Source: Clostridium chromiireducens
Lineage (GTDB): Bacteria; Bacillota; Clostridia; Clostridiales; Clostridiaceae
Direction: 5' to 3'
NCBI RefSeq assembly: GCF_002029255.1
Contig: NZ_MZGT01000015.1
Span: forward strand, 1-64,000
DNA: 64,000 nucleotides
Both the position numbers and the translations under genes were made by a program. Positions 28,222 through 36,611 of the stretch are shown here, piece after piece. Position 1 is the stretch's first letter. Each line of letters begins with the position of its first letter. The notes below the pieces were generated by a model that saw nothing but the letters and a program-made list of their open reading frames with translations, was not told the DNA's origin and ran no database searches.

Positions 28222-29157
28222 TTACCATTTTCCATTATGTTGTTCCATAATACCGTATAAATCTTTAATTTTAATCCATTGCCCGTCAATTCTAACATTA
28301 CCAGAGAGTTTTATGAAGAATTCATAATGTTTTATATTATCAAGAAAAGGAAGTGGTTTTGGGACTTTAGTTCTATCCAATATATACATGATAGGTGTAA
28401 CAATAACGTCTATATCAGTTGAGGTAATCTTCCAAGTGTTCATGAGCTTATCATCTAATTCATAATGCTCAAAGGATACATCTTGGTTAAGTCTAATCCA
28501 CTCATTAAGCTTCCAATTTCTATCATTTTTCTTAAAGTAAATTTCAGAATATTTTTGTGCATATGGGCCATAATTAACAAGAGAAGCTAAAGAGACATCT
28601 TTGTTTTGTACGGCAATCCAATGCCATGCTGATTCTGAAGGAATGGTCCCGAAGCAATGGTCGTAATAGCATAGCGCATTTTCAATTTTATAAGTTTTAT
28701 TAGATATTTTAATAAGTCCGTTTGTTAAATTATTAAAATAATGCATTAAACCGTATTTATATACGTATTGATTTTCAAACTTAGTAAAGTATGGAATAGT
28801 GGGTTTTAAATAAAGATCTATATCAAAGGTATTATTCTTGAACTTAAAAGTCCATCCCTCTATTTCATCGCCATTATATTCAATAGATATATTCTTTGAA
28901 TGATAATTTAAACATAATTTATTTTTCTTCTGTTCTTTATCGAGAAAAAGCTTTTTAGAAAATTCATATATTTTTTGTTCCTTAACCTCAAATAAGGTGA
29001 GAGTAAACTGGTCTATGAAATTAACTCTAACAAAGAAGAAATTAAAATATATGTCATTTTTCGTATCATAAAAGCCACTGTACCACCATTCTTTATCTTT
29101 CCATTGCCTTATGATATCCCATCTTGATAAAAGGACTTTCTTTTCTTCTAAATTCAT
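28222..29157 (-). CDS. AttH/CrtC-like lipocalin-fold protein
   Basis: This 311-residue protein is rich in aromatic residues and beta strands. KEWWYSGFYDTKNDIYFNFFF near the N-terminus and YYDHCFGTIPSESAWHWIAVQ near the middle recall the two-lipocalin-domain AttH / hydroxyneurosporene synthase (CrtC) group. There is no signal peptide. Members act on or bind lipophilic substrates, but no specific reaction can be given. It lies 45 bases before the hybrid kinase on the same strand, so it may provide its ligand or share its promoter. Confidence 0.5.
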   Translation of the reverse strand: MNLEEKKVLLSRWDIIRQWKDKEWWYSGFYDTKNDIYFNFFFVRVNFIDQFTLTLFEVKEQKIYEFSKKLFLDKEQKKNKLCLNYHSKNISIEYNGDEIEGWTFKFKNNTFDIDLYLKPTIPYFTKFENQYVYKYGLMHYFNNLTNGLIKISNKTYKIENALCYYDHCFGTIPSESAWHWIAVQNKDVSLASLVNYGPYAQKYSEIYFKKNDRNWKLNEWIRLNQDVSFEHYELDDKLMNTWKITSTDIDVIVTPIMYILDRTKVPKPLPFLDNIKHYEFFIKLSGNVRIDGQWIKIKDLYGIMEQHNGKW

Positions 29158-29225
29158 AACTCCACTCCTTTAGTAAATAATTCAGATAAGTAGAAGAAAA
29201 TTTGAATAGCTATAATTTTAAATTT

Positions 29226-29268
29226 GAATAATAAAAGAGGAGAGCTGCTAAAAAAAGCACTTCCTCCA
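29226..29268 (-). terminator. Terminator after the CheY-like gene
   Basis: Read on the - strand, a stem of GAGGA..TGCT with AGCA..TCCTC surrounds a T-rich loop and is followed by TCTTTTATT. It separates the CheY-like gene from the lipocalin/kinase operon, possibly with read-through. Confidence 0.5.
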
Positions 29269-29321
29269 AATTATAAATATGTAAAAAGCAAGATAAGATT
29301 TATAAATATTATTAAATTTAG

Positions 29322-29792
29322 CTAATCTAATCGTAGATCTAAATCTGGATTACGACTTTGTATCTTGATGTCTTGTATTTTTTCTTCCTGTATCTTTTCT
29401 TCTTGTGTTTTTCCGTATTTTTTATATACATCTGTAATTACTTTATTTAGATTATCATATTTTATTGGTTTTAATAAATATCCTTTTGCGCCAACACTTA
29501 CAGCATCTATGACCATTTTCTCTTGTCCATGAGAAGTAATCATTATTATTATCATATCGGGATCCGTCTTCATAATTTTTTCTACGGCTTCGATTCCATT
29601 AATATCACCCATAGTTATATCCATTGTTATAATATCAGGATTTAATTTTTTAGATTTAGAAACTGCTTCACTTCCGGACCTAGCAGTACCAACCACCTCA
29701 TGTCCCATTTCTGTCAGTGTATGGGTTAGATTGGAAATCATAATTAAAGAATCATCAACTACCATTATTTTTAATTTATTCAATGTAATCAA
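29322..29792 (-). CDS. CheY-like single-domain response regulator
   Basis: This 156-residue receiver has acidic pair D13-D14, phospho-acceptor D58 (DIITMDITMGD) and conserved K108 (YLLKPI). The last ~30 residues are an unusual charged tail with repeated EEKIQ units. No output domain is present. It lies upstream of the hybrid kinase operon in the same direction, so it is the natural receiver for the Hpt/CheA-type domains and substrate for the CheX-like phosphatase. Confidence 0.88.
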   Translation of the reverse strand: MITLNKLKIMVVDDSLIMISNLTHTLTEMGHEVVGTARSGSEAVSKSKKLNPDIITMDITMGDINGIEAVEKIMKTDPDMIIIMITSHGQEKMVIDAVSVGAKGYLLKPIKYDNLNKVITDVYKKYGKTQEEKIQEEKIQDIKIQSRNPDLDLRLD

Positions 29793-30299
29793 ACCTTTCT
29801 AAGTATTAGAAACTTATTTCCAGAGTTCTACTTAATTCTACCAATATATACATTATTATAGATATACTTACAAGTAATTTTACAGTTGGATAAGTATTCG
29901 TGTCAATTAAATTAATTACTTTATAGGTAATTATTTCTTAAGAATTTTAATCAAAAATAATTTATAAACCATGATTAATATAAAGAATTACGGAGAACAG
30001 AAAACTTTTTTATTATACTAGGTAACTCATATTATTTAAGTACATCAAATATGCTTATTAGTTACTTGTGCTTTATGATATGAATAAGGTTTAAATATGG
30101 ATTGTAATCGGGGGATGTTAAGATGAAGAAAGAAAAGCATGATTTCTAGATATAACTTATTATTCTTATAAAGTGTTTACAAAGTCTTTTAATATAGTTG
30201 CTTTAGAAGTACTTTTAAGTGATAATTTTTCAATTAATATTGATGATCATATAGATTGCGAGGAAATATAATAATTGCGAATCTAATTCACCGACTGGA
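29793..30299. other. Intergenic region with a possible frameshifted small gene
   Basis: No intact gene is seen. Around 30123-30271, an ATG behind GGGGGATG opens MKKEKHDF and stops. One frame over, the sequence stays open to 30271 with protein-like composition (KSFNIVALEVLLSDNFSINIDDHIDC). This may be a decayed small gene or chance. Confidence 0.25.
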
Positions 30300-30327
30300 T
30301 TGACAAATAAAAATTGAATATGATAAT
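30300..30327 (+). promoter_or_regulatory. Promoter of the OYE-type reductase gene
   Basis: TTGACA (30300-30305) and an extended TATGATAAT -10 element ending at 30327 have 16-base spacing. A palindromic site overlaps the expected start. Confidence 0.6.
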
Positions 30328-30329
30328 AT

Positions 30330-30341
30330 ATGCATATACAT
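30330..30341. promoter_or_regulatory. Candidate MarR operator, site 1
   Basis: ATGCATATACAT has one mismatch to the ATGTATATACAT palindrome seen at 30397 and 32304. It lies just after the -10 element. Confidence 0.45.
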
Positions 30342-30395
30342 ATAAAATTTATTGAAGTATCTTTTTTGTTTCAAATAAAAATTTTTAATATATTA

Positions 30396-30409
30396 TATGT
30401 ATATACATA
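30396..30409. promoter_or_regulatory. Candidate MarR operator, site 2
   Basis: TATGTATATACATA is a perfect 14-bp palindrome in the leader, ending 20 bases before the reductase ATG. Confidence 0.5.
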
Positions 30410-30429
30410 AAAAATGGGAGTTGATATTT

Positions 30430-31509
30430 ATGAAATCATTATTTGATGGAACACAATTTGGAACGCTTAAATTAAAAAACAGATTTTTTCGTTCCGCTAC
30501 TTATGAAGGCATGGCAGATGAAAAAGGGCATGTTACAGAGGAATTATTTAAAGTATATGAGAATTTAGCTAAAGGAGGTGTTGGTACTATAATTACAGGC
30601 ATAACAGCTGTAACTGATTTAGAAGAATTTATTCCAGGTCAAATGGGGATTTATGACGATTCATTTATTGATGAGTATAAAAGAATTATTGGAGTAGCTC
30701 ACAAATATAATACAAATATTATTCTTCAGGCTGGAGCAGCTGGTACGCAGACTATTAAAAATGAAGAAAAAATCATGTGGGGGCCAGGTAATGAGATAGA
30801 TTTAGGATATAAAAATACTCCACAAGAAATGACTTTAGAAGAAATTAATTATGTACAGAAAGCTTTTGCAGATGCAGCACTTAGAGCTAAAAAGGCTGGA
30901 TTTGATGGTATTCAAATACATGCGGCACATGGATATTTACTTAGTAAATTTTTAACACCTTATTATAATACGAGAACTGATGAATACGGTGGAGATATTG
31001 AGAATAGAGCTAGAATGATTTTAGAAACTTATCAAAGAATGCGTGATATAGTTGGCGATGAATATCCTATATTAATTAAAATCAATAGTGAAGATTTTAT
31101 GGAACAAGGCATGACTTTTGAGGAATGTAAATATGTATGTAGAAAACTTGAAGAATTAGGAATAGACGCTATAGAAATTAGTGGGGGCAGCTTGTCATCA
31201 CGTCCAAATGAAAGCTATTCTAGAAAAATAGCAAAGGGTGAAGATCCTTATTATATCACTTATGCTGAAAAGATAAAAGCTCAAGTGAGAATTCCAATTA
31301 TTTCTGTTGGTGGAATTCGTGATTTTACGGCATTAACAAAGACTTTAAACGAAAATTCAATTGATTATTATGCACTAAGCAGACCGCTTATATGTGAAAG
31401 CAATCTTATAAATCGTTGGTATGAGGGAGAAATAGAACCAGCAAAATGTATATCTTGTGGCAAGTGTTCAGGATTTGGTAAAACTATATGTATTTTTAAT
31501 AAAAGATGA
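30430..31509 (+). CDS. Old yellow enzyme-type NADH:flavin oxidoreductase
   Basis: This 359-residue FMN TIM-barrel enzyme has the active-site HAAHGYLLSKFLTPYYNTRTDEYGG and the phosphate-binding region ISVGGIRDF...YALSRPLI. It ends in a cysteine cluster (CISCGKCSGFGKTIC), but lacks the C-terminal flavin/NAD domains of larger 2,4-dienoyl-CoA reductases. It reduces activated alkenes or related electrophiles in the cytoplasm. The start at 30430 is used because the 30397 ATG lies inside the palindromic operator. Control by the next gene, MarR, is inferred. Confidence 0.87.
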   Translation: MKSLFDGTQFGTLKLKNRFFRSATYEGMADEKGHVTEELFKVYENLAKGGVGTIITGITAVTDLEEFIPGQMGIYDDSFIDEYKRIIGVAHKYNTNIILQAGAAGTQTIKNEEKIMWGPGNEIDLGYKNTPQEMTLEEINYVQKAFADAALRAKKAGFDGIQIHAAHGYLLSKFLTPYYNTRTDEYGGDIENRARMILETYQRMRDIVGDEYPILIKINSEDFMEQGMTFEECKYVCRKLEELGIDAIEISGGSLSSRPNESYSRKIAKGEDPYYITYAEKIKAQVRIPIISVGGIRDFTALTKTLNENSIDYYALSRPLICESNLINRWYEGEIEPAKCISCGKCSGFGKTICIFNKR

Positions 31510-31616
31510 TATAGATATAAGGATGATTTTATAGTGCATATACTATAAAGATCATGTAATTAAGATATCACTTGTTTTACAGAGAATTAGATTATTGTGA
31601 GTAATTTGTAATAGCC

Positions 31617-31646
31617 TTGACAATAAGAATTGCGATAGATTACTAT
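31617..31646 (+). promoter_or_regulatory. Promoter of the marR-type gene
   Basis: TTGACA (31617-31622) and TACTAT (31641-31646) with an 18-base spacer lie 38 bases before the MarR-type ATG. Confidence 0.5.
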
Positions 31647-31683
31647 ATGTTTATTCAGAGATTTTGACGGAGGTATATCATTT

Positions 31684-32139
31684 ATGTCTAATTTAAAAAA
31701 AATTGAAAATGTAAAAAGTTGTGTTTGTAGAAATCTGCGTATGACAACAAGAATCACTACTCAATATTTTGATCAAATTTTTCAAACTGTTGGAATACCA
31801 GCAGCCCAGTTTTCGTTATTATCAGATATAGCGTCTCGTGAGAACGTTACCATAACTGAGTTAGCAGAGATATTATTAATGGATCAAACTACTGTAACAC
31901 GAAACATTGAAATACTTAGAAAAAAGGGATATGTACTTGTTAGAACAGATGATAATGATTCAAGAAGGAAATGTATCTCTATAAGTGATAGCGGATTGCA
32001 GAAACTTAATGAAGCAATGCCAAAATGGAATGAAGTGCAGACCTTGATTGAGCAAGAAATTGGGACAGAAAAACTTGAAGAATTTTTAAAAACATTAGCG
32101 CAAATACAAAAATTTATTAATAAAGTTTCTACACCATAA
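31684..32139 (+). CDS. MarR family transcriptional regulator
   Basis: This 151-residue winged-helix protein has the recognition region ITELAEILLMDQTTVTRNIEILRKKGYV and wing RTDDNDSRRKCISIS. Three cysteines near the N-terminus and mid-region (SCVCR, RKCIS) could allow redox sensing. It sits between two genes for redox proteins, both preceded by ATGTATATACAT palindromes. It is probably their repressor. The start is supported by CGGAGGT. Confidence 0.86.
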   Translation: MSNLKKIENVKSCVCRNLRMTTRITTQYFDQIFQTVGIPAAQFSLLSDIASRENVTITELAEILLMDQTTVTRNIEILRKKGYVLVRTDDNDSRRKCISISDSGLQKLNEAMPKWNEVQTLIEQEIGTEKLEEFLKTLAQIQKFINKVSTP

Positions 32140-32299
32140 TCTATAGCCTATTTATGGCTAGTAGAAACTTTAATTAAATTCTAACTTGCAATTCATAAAT
32201 ATCTTTCATAATGTGAAATTAATAACTTAAGTATAGAACAACTAGTATATGTGTCTCTTGAATTTAAATTTATTAAAGAATTAAGGCTTTGATAAAAAT

Positions 32300-32319
32300 A
32301 AACATGTATATACATGTTT
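32300..32319. promoter_or_regulatory. Candidate MarR operator, site 3
   Basis: AAACATGTATATACATGTTT is a perfect 20-bp palindrome containing the same core as the sites before the OYE gene. It lies 130 bases before the QueG-like gene. Confidence 0.55.
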
Positions 32320-32450
32320 GCGATGCAATATTACGAACATATGTATTAAAACAACCATGTAAATAAAATAGATTAATCAGTTGTTAATAGCGGTTTAGTT
32401 ATAAATCAAAAAAATAAAAATTAATAATATAGGAAAGGGTTGTTAAACAA

Positions 32451-33479
32451 ATGAATACACTAGCATTACAAATAAAAAATGCAGCATTAGAGTTAGGATA
32501 TGAAAAATGCGGAATTATTAAAATGTCAGATATATATGGATATAAGGAAAAACTTGAAGAACGAATAGAGAGAACACCAGAGGCTAAAGGTTTTTTTCAG
32601 AGTCAATACCGTTTTGTAAATGCTCAAGAGACATTCCCATGGGCAAAATCTATTGTTATTTGCATAAGAAGGTATGGGAAATATGATATTCCAGAGCATC
32701 TAAAGGGAGTAATTGCAAAGTATTATTTAGTTGATAGTAGAACTGATGAAAATTCAAAAGATTTTCAAGATAGCTTGAAATTTGAAAAGTACATGCGAGA
32801 ACTTGGAATTAGAGCAGAAACTGAACGAAAATTTGGTTTGACTGCGTTACGTTGGGCAGCTATGAAAGCTGGACTTGGAATGGTTCGTAGAAATAATTTC
32901 TTCTATACTGAAAATGGTTCATGGTTATACTTAGAGGCCTGGTTAATTGATGAGGAATTAGAGTTAATTGAAACACCAAATTTAAGACCTTGTTCTGATA
33001 AATGTAATTTATGCATTAAAGCTTGCCCTTCAGCTTCATTATCACAGCCATACACTATGAGCCCGATTGCATGTGTATCCTGCATAACTACATTTACGGG
33101 AAGAGACATGCCTAATGAAAAATATAGAGAAGAAGTTGGGGATTGGGTCTATGGATGTGATGTGTGTCAAGATGTTTGCCCTATGAATATAAAGCGCTGG
33201 AGTGAAACAGAAGAATTTCCTAATTTAGCGGAGTTAAGTCAGAAAATATCATTAGAAAAAATAATTAAAATGGATTATGACTTTTTAGAAAATGTAATGC
33301 AGCCAAAGTTTTGGTACATACCAAAACAAGATGTTTGGAAATGGAAAGTTAATACTATAAATGCAATGGTGAATAATTACAAAGAACAATATAAAGAAAG
33401 CATTTATGAAGCTTGTAAAGATAGTCATGAAAAAGTTAGGGAAATGGCTGAGTGGGCAATTAGTAAATTAAATATATAA
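32451..33479 (+). CDS. QueG-like double 4Fe-4S cluster protein
   Basis: This 342-residue protein has an epoxyqueuosine-reductase/reductive-dehalogenase-like N-terminal region (GLTALRWAAMKAGLGMVRRNN). Two ferredoxin motifs follow: CSDKCNLCIKACP and CVSC...CDVCQDVCP. The C-terminus has a HEAT-like tail. It is distinct enough from QueG that the substrate is unknown. A cytoplasmic reductase, possibly corrinoid-dependent, is the family expectation. The upstream 20-bp palindrome suggests control by the MarR protein. Confidence 0.75.
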   Translation: MNTLALQIKNAALELGYEKCGIIKMSDIYGYKEKLEERIERTPEAKGFFQSQYRFVNAQETFPWAKSIVICIRRYGKYDIPEHLKGVIAKYYLVDSRTDENSKDFQDSLKFEKYMRELGIRAETERKFGLTALRWAAMKAGLGMVRRNNFFYTENGSWLYLEAWLIDEELELIETPNLRPCSDKCNLCIKACPSASLSQPYTMSPIACVSCITTFTGRDMPNEKYREEVGDWVYGCDVCQDVCPMNIKRWSETEEFPNLAELSQKISLEKIIKMDYDFLENVMQPKFWYIPKQDVWKWKVNTINAMVNNYKEQYKESIYEACKDSHEKVREMAEWAISKLNI

Positions 33480-33517
33480 AAGAGGTTTTAGGAAAAGAAG
33501 CATTTATCCAATAAAAT

Positions 33518-33682
33518 ATGGAGGTATCTTGCGGAGCTTGCATCAAAAGATGTCCTGTAAATGCTATTTCTGAAAATGGGCATGATAAGGTGAAAGTAGA
33601 TGCGCACAATGAATTTGGTGTTTCACAGTGCAGCTTGTGTCAAACAAAAGTGCCTTGTGAATTTAAAAATCCGATTAGATAA
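33518..33682 (+). pseudogene. Remnant of a second QueG-like ferredoxin protein (C-terminal end)
   Basis: This 54-codon frame reads CGACIKRCPVNAIS...CSLCQTKVPCE. It is a ferredoxin-type CX2CX3CP motif and terminal cysteine pair as found at the C-terminus of ~250-residue QueG-like proteins. The catalytic N-terminal portion is absent. An ATG lies five codons before the motif, so a tiny product is possible, but a truncated remnant is the simpler reading. Confidence 0.6.
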
Positions 33683-33765
33683 TCAGTAAACTTATGGTGA
33701 ATTATTTAATAATATAAACATATGAAATAATTAAACATAGCAAGTGGGGGATGTGATTTTTTATA

Positions 33766-35190
33766 ATGGAAAAGTGCAATAAAGGTGTATATAAAAACAG
33801 ATGGATAATATTAGCCGTTGTAGTGTTACTTCCGTTTATGGGGACCCTTGATAGTACTATAGTAAATGTAGCACTTCCGGTAATGGTTAATATATTTTGT
33901 GTAAATATGTCTTCAATTCAGTTAATAGTAATTTGTTATCTTATAACAATAGTCAGCACAATCTTATTGTTTGGAAGATTAGGAGATATAAAGGGAAAAT
34001 CTATAGTATTTAATTTTGGATTATTAGTATTTACTTTAGGCTCATTATTATGTGCTTTATCGGAAAATTTTACTTACTTAGTGTTATTTAGAATAATTCA
34101 AGCAATAGGAGCTTCGGCAGCTATGGCAAATAATCAAGGGATAATAACTCAAGTTTTTCCACCGAATGAGAGGGGAAGAGCCCTCGGTATTTCGGGAACC
34201 TTTTTGGCTCTTGGTACAATGATTGGACCGCCACTTGGGGGAGTTATAATTTCTTATTTAAGCTGGCATTATATATTTCTAATAAATATTCCGGTTGGGA
34301 TAATTGCAGTAGTAATCGGATTTAAAGTATTGCCACGTAAGATAAATGAAGTGGATGAAGATATTGATTTTACTGGAGCAATAATTTTGGGGTTAAGTGT
34401 TGTATTATTGTTTTACGCTCTTATAGCTGGACAAACCGTTGGATATGAAAATAATAAGGTTATCGCTTGCTTTATTGCAGCAATCATTTTATTTATTATT
34501 TTTGTACGTAAAGAAAGGAAATTAAAATACCCACTTTTAGATCTATCTTTGTTTAAAAACTCTCTTTTTTCAGTAGGTATACTATGTACGTTCATATGCT
34601 ATGCATCAATAAATAGTAATAATATTGTCCAACCTTTTTATCTTGAAAATGTTTTGAAAATGACTCCCAGCTTTGCGGGAATAATTATGATGATATCTCC
34701 TATAATGATAACAATAATATCACCTTTTAGTGGTTATCTATCAGATAAAATAGGTTCAGAATTTTTAACATTTTTGGGATTAATACTAATAGGAATTGGA
34801 ATGAGTCTAATGGCTACCTTAAGCGAAACATCAACTATTCAAGAATTAATTGTCTATATAATTTTTATAGCTGTAGGAAATGGATTATTTTTACCGCCTA
34901 ATAATTCTTTAGTAATGTCTTCAGCTCCTAGTGATAAATTAGGTATTGCTGGAAGTATAAATGCTTTTGTTAGAAATTTAGGACAATCATCTGGAGTCGC
35001 AATGGCGACAATGCTTTTATATTCTTTCATGAGTGTGAAAATGGGAGAGAAGGTATTTGGTTATGTAGAAGGCAGAAATGATGTTTTTATGTTTGGAATG
35101 AAATATGTTTATATAAGTGCAGCAGTTATATGTTTTATTGGAGTTATAGTAACGGCCATAAGATTAAAAAATAAAAAGTTTCAGAAATAG
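33766..35190 (+). CDS. MFS transporter, DHA2 family
   Basis: This 474-residue membrane protein has about 14 hydrophobic spans. It has the DHA2 signature LDSTIVNVALPVMVNIFCVNMSS and motif C GTMIGPPLGGVIISYLSWHYIFLINIPVG. The probable role is proton-coupled export of drugs or other organics. It follows the QueG-like genes by 80 bases and may be co-regulated with them. A strong terminator follows. Confidence 0.86.
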   Translation: MEKCNKGVYKNRWIILAVVVLLPFMGTLDSTIVNVALPVMVNIFCVNMSSIQLIVICYLITIVSTILLFGRLGDIKGKSIVFNFGLLVFTLGSLLCALSENFTYLVLFRIIQAIGASAAMANNQGIITQVFPPNERGRALGISGTFLALGTMIGPPLGGVIISYLSWHYIFLINIPVGIIAVVIGFKVLPRKINEVDEDIDFTGAIILGLSVVLLFYALIAGQTVGYENNKVIACFIAAIILFIIFVRKERKLKYPLLDLSLFKNSLFSVGILCTFICYASINSNNIVQPFYLENVLKMTPSFAGIIMMISPIMITIISPFSGYLSDKIGSEFLTFLGLILIGIGMSLMATLSETSTIQELIVYIIFIAVGNGLFLPPNNSLVMSSAPSDKLGIAGSINAFVRNLGQSSGVAMATMLLYSFMSVKMGEKVFGYVEGRNDVFMFGMKYVYISAAVICFIGVIVTAIRLKNKKFQK

Positions 35191-35198
35191 ATAAAAGT

Positions 35199-35244
35199 GA
35201 GCAGATTTTTTAGCATGTGCTACAAGAGAATCTGCTCTTTTTTT
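35199..35244 (+). terminator. Intrinsic terminator
   Basis: GAGCAGATT pairs with AATCTGCTC and is followed by seven T. It ends the MFS gene. Confidence 0.85.
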
Positions 35245-35495
35245 AGGGAGTTTTCAGAGGTATTTAAGTCTCATATTGTATTGATAGCAATTGAACTAAT
35301 TAGATTTTTCCACAAAAATTTTTACGCAATATTAATTTAACTTAAAATGAATTTATTTTTAATTGACTTTTAATGTAATATTAACTACAATTAACTTCGA
35401 ATACCAGATTTATAAAGTTGTCGAGTGATTAAATAAAAAATAGAAAACGTTAAATATATGCAAAAACATATATTATATTGTAGAAGGTGATAAGT

Positions 35496-36596
35496 ATGAA
35501 TTATAAAGTGGGCAAAAGTTCAAAAAGAGATTTAAGTGATGCAGTATCAGAGGCTACAGCTGGACTTAAATCCCCTAAGTTAATATTATTTTTTTCTGAT
35601 GTCAAGAATTTTGAAACTTACACAATAAAAATAAGGGATAAATTTGAAAACAGTATCATTCTTGGTTCAACAACATTTGCAGGATTTTGCAGGGATGGAG
35701 CTTTTAAAGATACGTTGCTTGTAATGGGAATCGAAGATGGAATTGAATGCTATGCGGATGTTTTAGAAGAGGTAGATAAATACCCACTAAAATATATTGA
35801 TAGGGTAAATAACTGTATTGATAAATTTAATAATATAACTAATACAGTGTGTTTTGAAATATCTACAGCTTTGATTAGCTGCGAAGAATTAGTTTTATCT
35901 ACATTGAATTCCGTACTATCAGAAAAGAATATTCCATTATTTGGAGGTTCTGCAGGGGATCAGGGTAAAGCTGAAAGAACAATAATTTCTTTTAATGGTA
36001 CAATATATGAAAATGCATGTGCTTTTGTAATAATAAAAAATTTGAATGGCAAAATTAAGTTATATAGAGAAAATATCTATAAGCCGACTAAACATTATTT
36101 TACTGCAACAAAAGTTGACGTAAGAAATCGTATAGTATATGAATATGATAATAAGCCAGCTGCAAAAGTAACGGCTGAAGCTTTAAATACAACGCTTGAA
36201 AATCTTCCTAAATATTTAGATAGTTATCCTCTCGGAAGAATTATTGGAAGCGATATGTATATTACTGCAAATCAAATGGTCACTGAGGGAAATGGAATGT
36301 CATATCATGCAAGAGTTTATAATAATTCAAAAATGGTGCTTTTAGAACCTGATGATTACAAGAATGTAATTAGTGAAACAATAGAAAAAGTAAAAAAAGA
36401 TGTACCAAATCCATCGTTAGCCATTATGATAAATTGTTTAGCAAGATCTATGCTTTTTGAAAATGATGGGTATTTAAATGAATTTGCTAAAAAAATGAGC
36501 AATGCCCTAGGTAATTATATTGGATTTGCAGGTTACGGAGAACAGCTTAATGAACAGCATTTTAATCAAACTATGGTTCTTGCTGTATTTGAATAG
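35496..36596 (+). CDS. FIST domain sensor protein
   Basis: This 366-residue soluble protein has a FIST N domain (LILFFSDVKNFETYTIKIRDKFENS...GSTTFAGFCRDG) and FIST C region (YPLGRIIGSDMYITANQMV...NCLARSMLFENDGYLNEFAKKM). FIST domains are predicted ligand-binding sensors, possibly for amino acids, in signalling proteins. The ATG at 35496 is preferred because the GTG at 35487 is part of the ribosome site GAAGGTGAT. The gene is 15 bases before a soluble chemoreceptor gene, which makes a two-chain sensor likely. Confidence 0.83.
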   Translation: MNYKVGKSSKRDLSDAVSEATAGLKSPKLILFFSDVKNFETYTIKIRDKFENSIILGSTTFAGFCRDGAFKDTLLVMGIEDGIECYADVLEEVDKYPLKYIDRVNNCIDKFNNITNTVCFEISTALISCEELVLSTLNSVLSEKNIPLFGGSAGDQGKAERTIISFNGTIYENACAFVIIKNLNGKIKLYRENIYKPTKHYFTATKVDVRNRIVYEYDNKPAAKVTAEALNTTLENLPKYLDSYPLGRIIGSDMYITANQMVTEGNGMSYHARVYNNSKMVLLEPDDYKNVISETIEKVKKDVPNPSLAIMINCLARSMLFENDGYLNEFAKKMSNALGNYIGFAGYGEQLNEQHFNQTMVLAVFE

Positions 36597-36611
36597 ATGA
36601 GGTAAAAAGAT

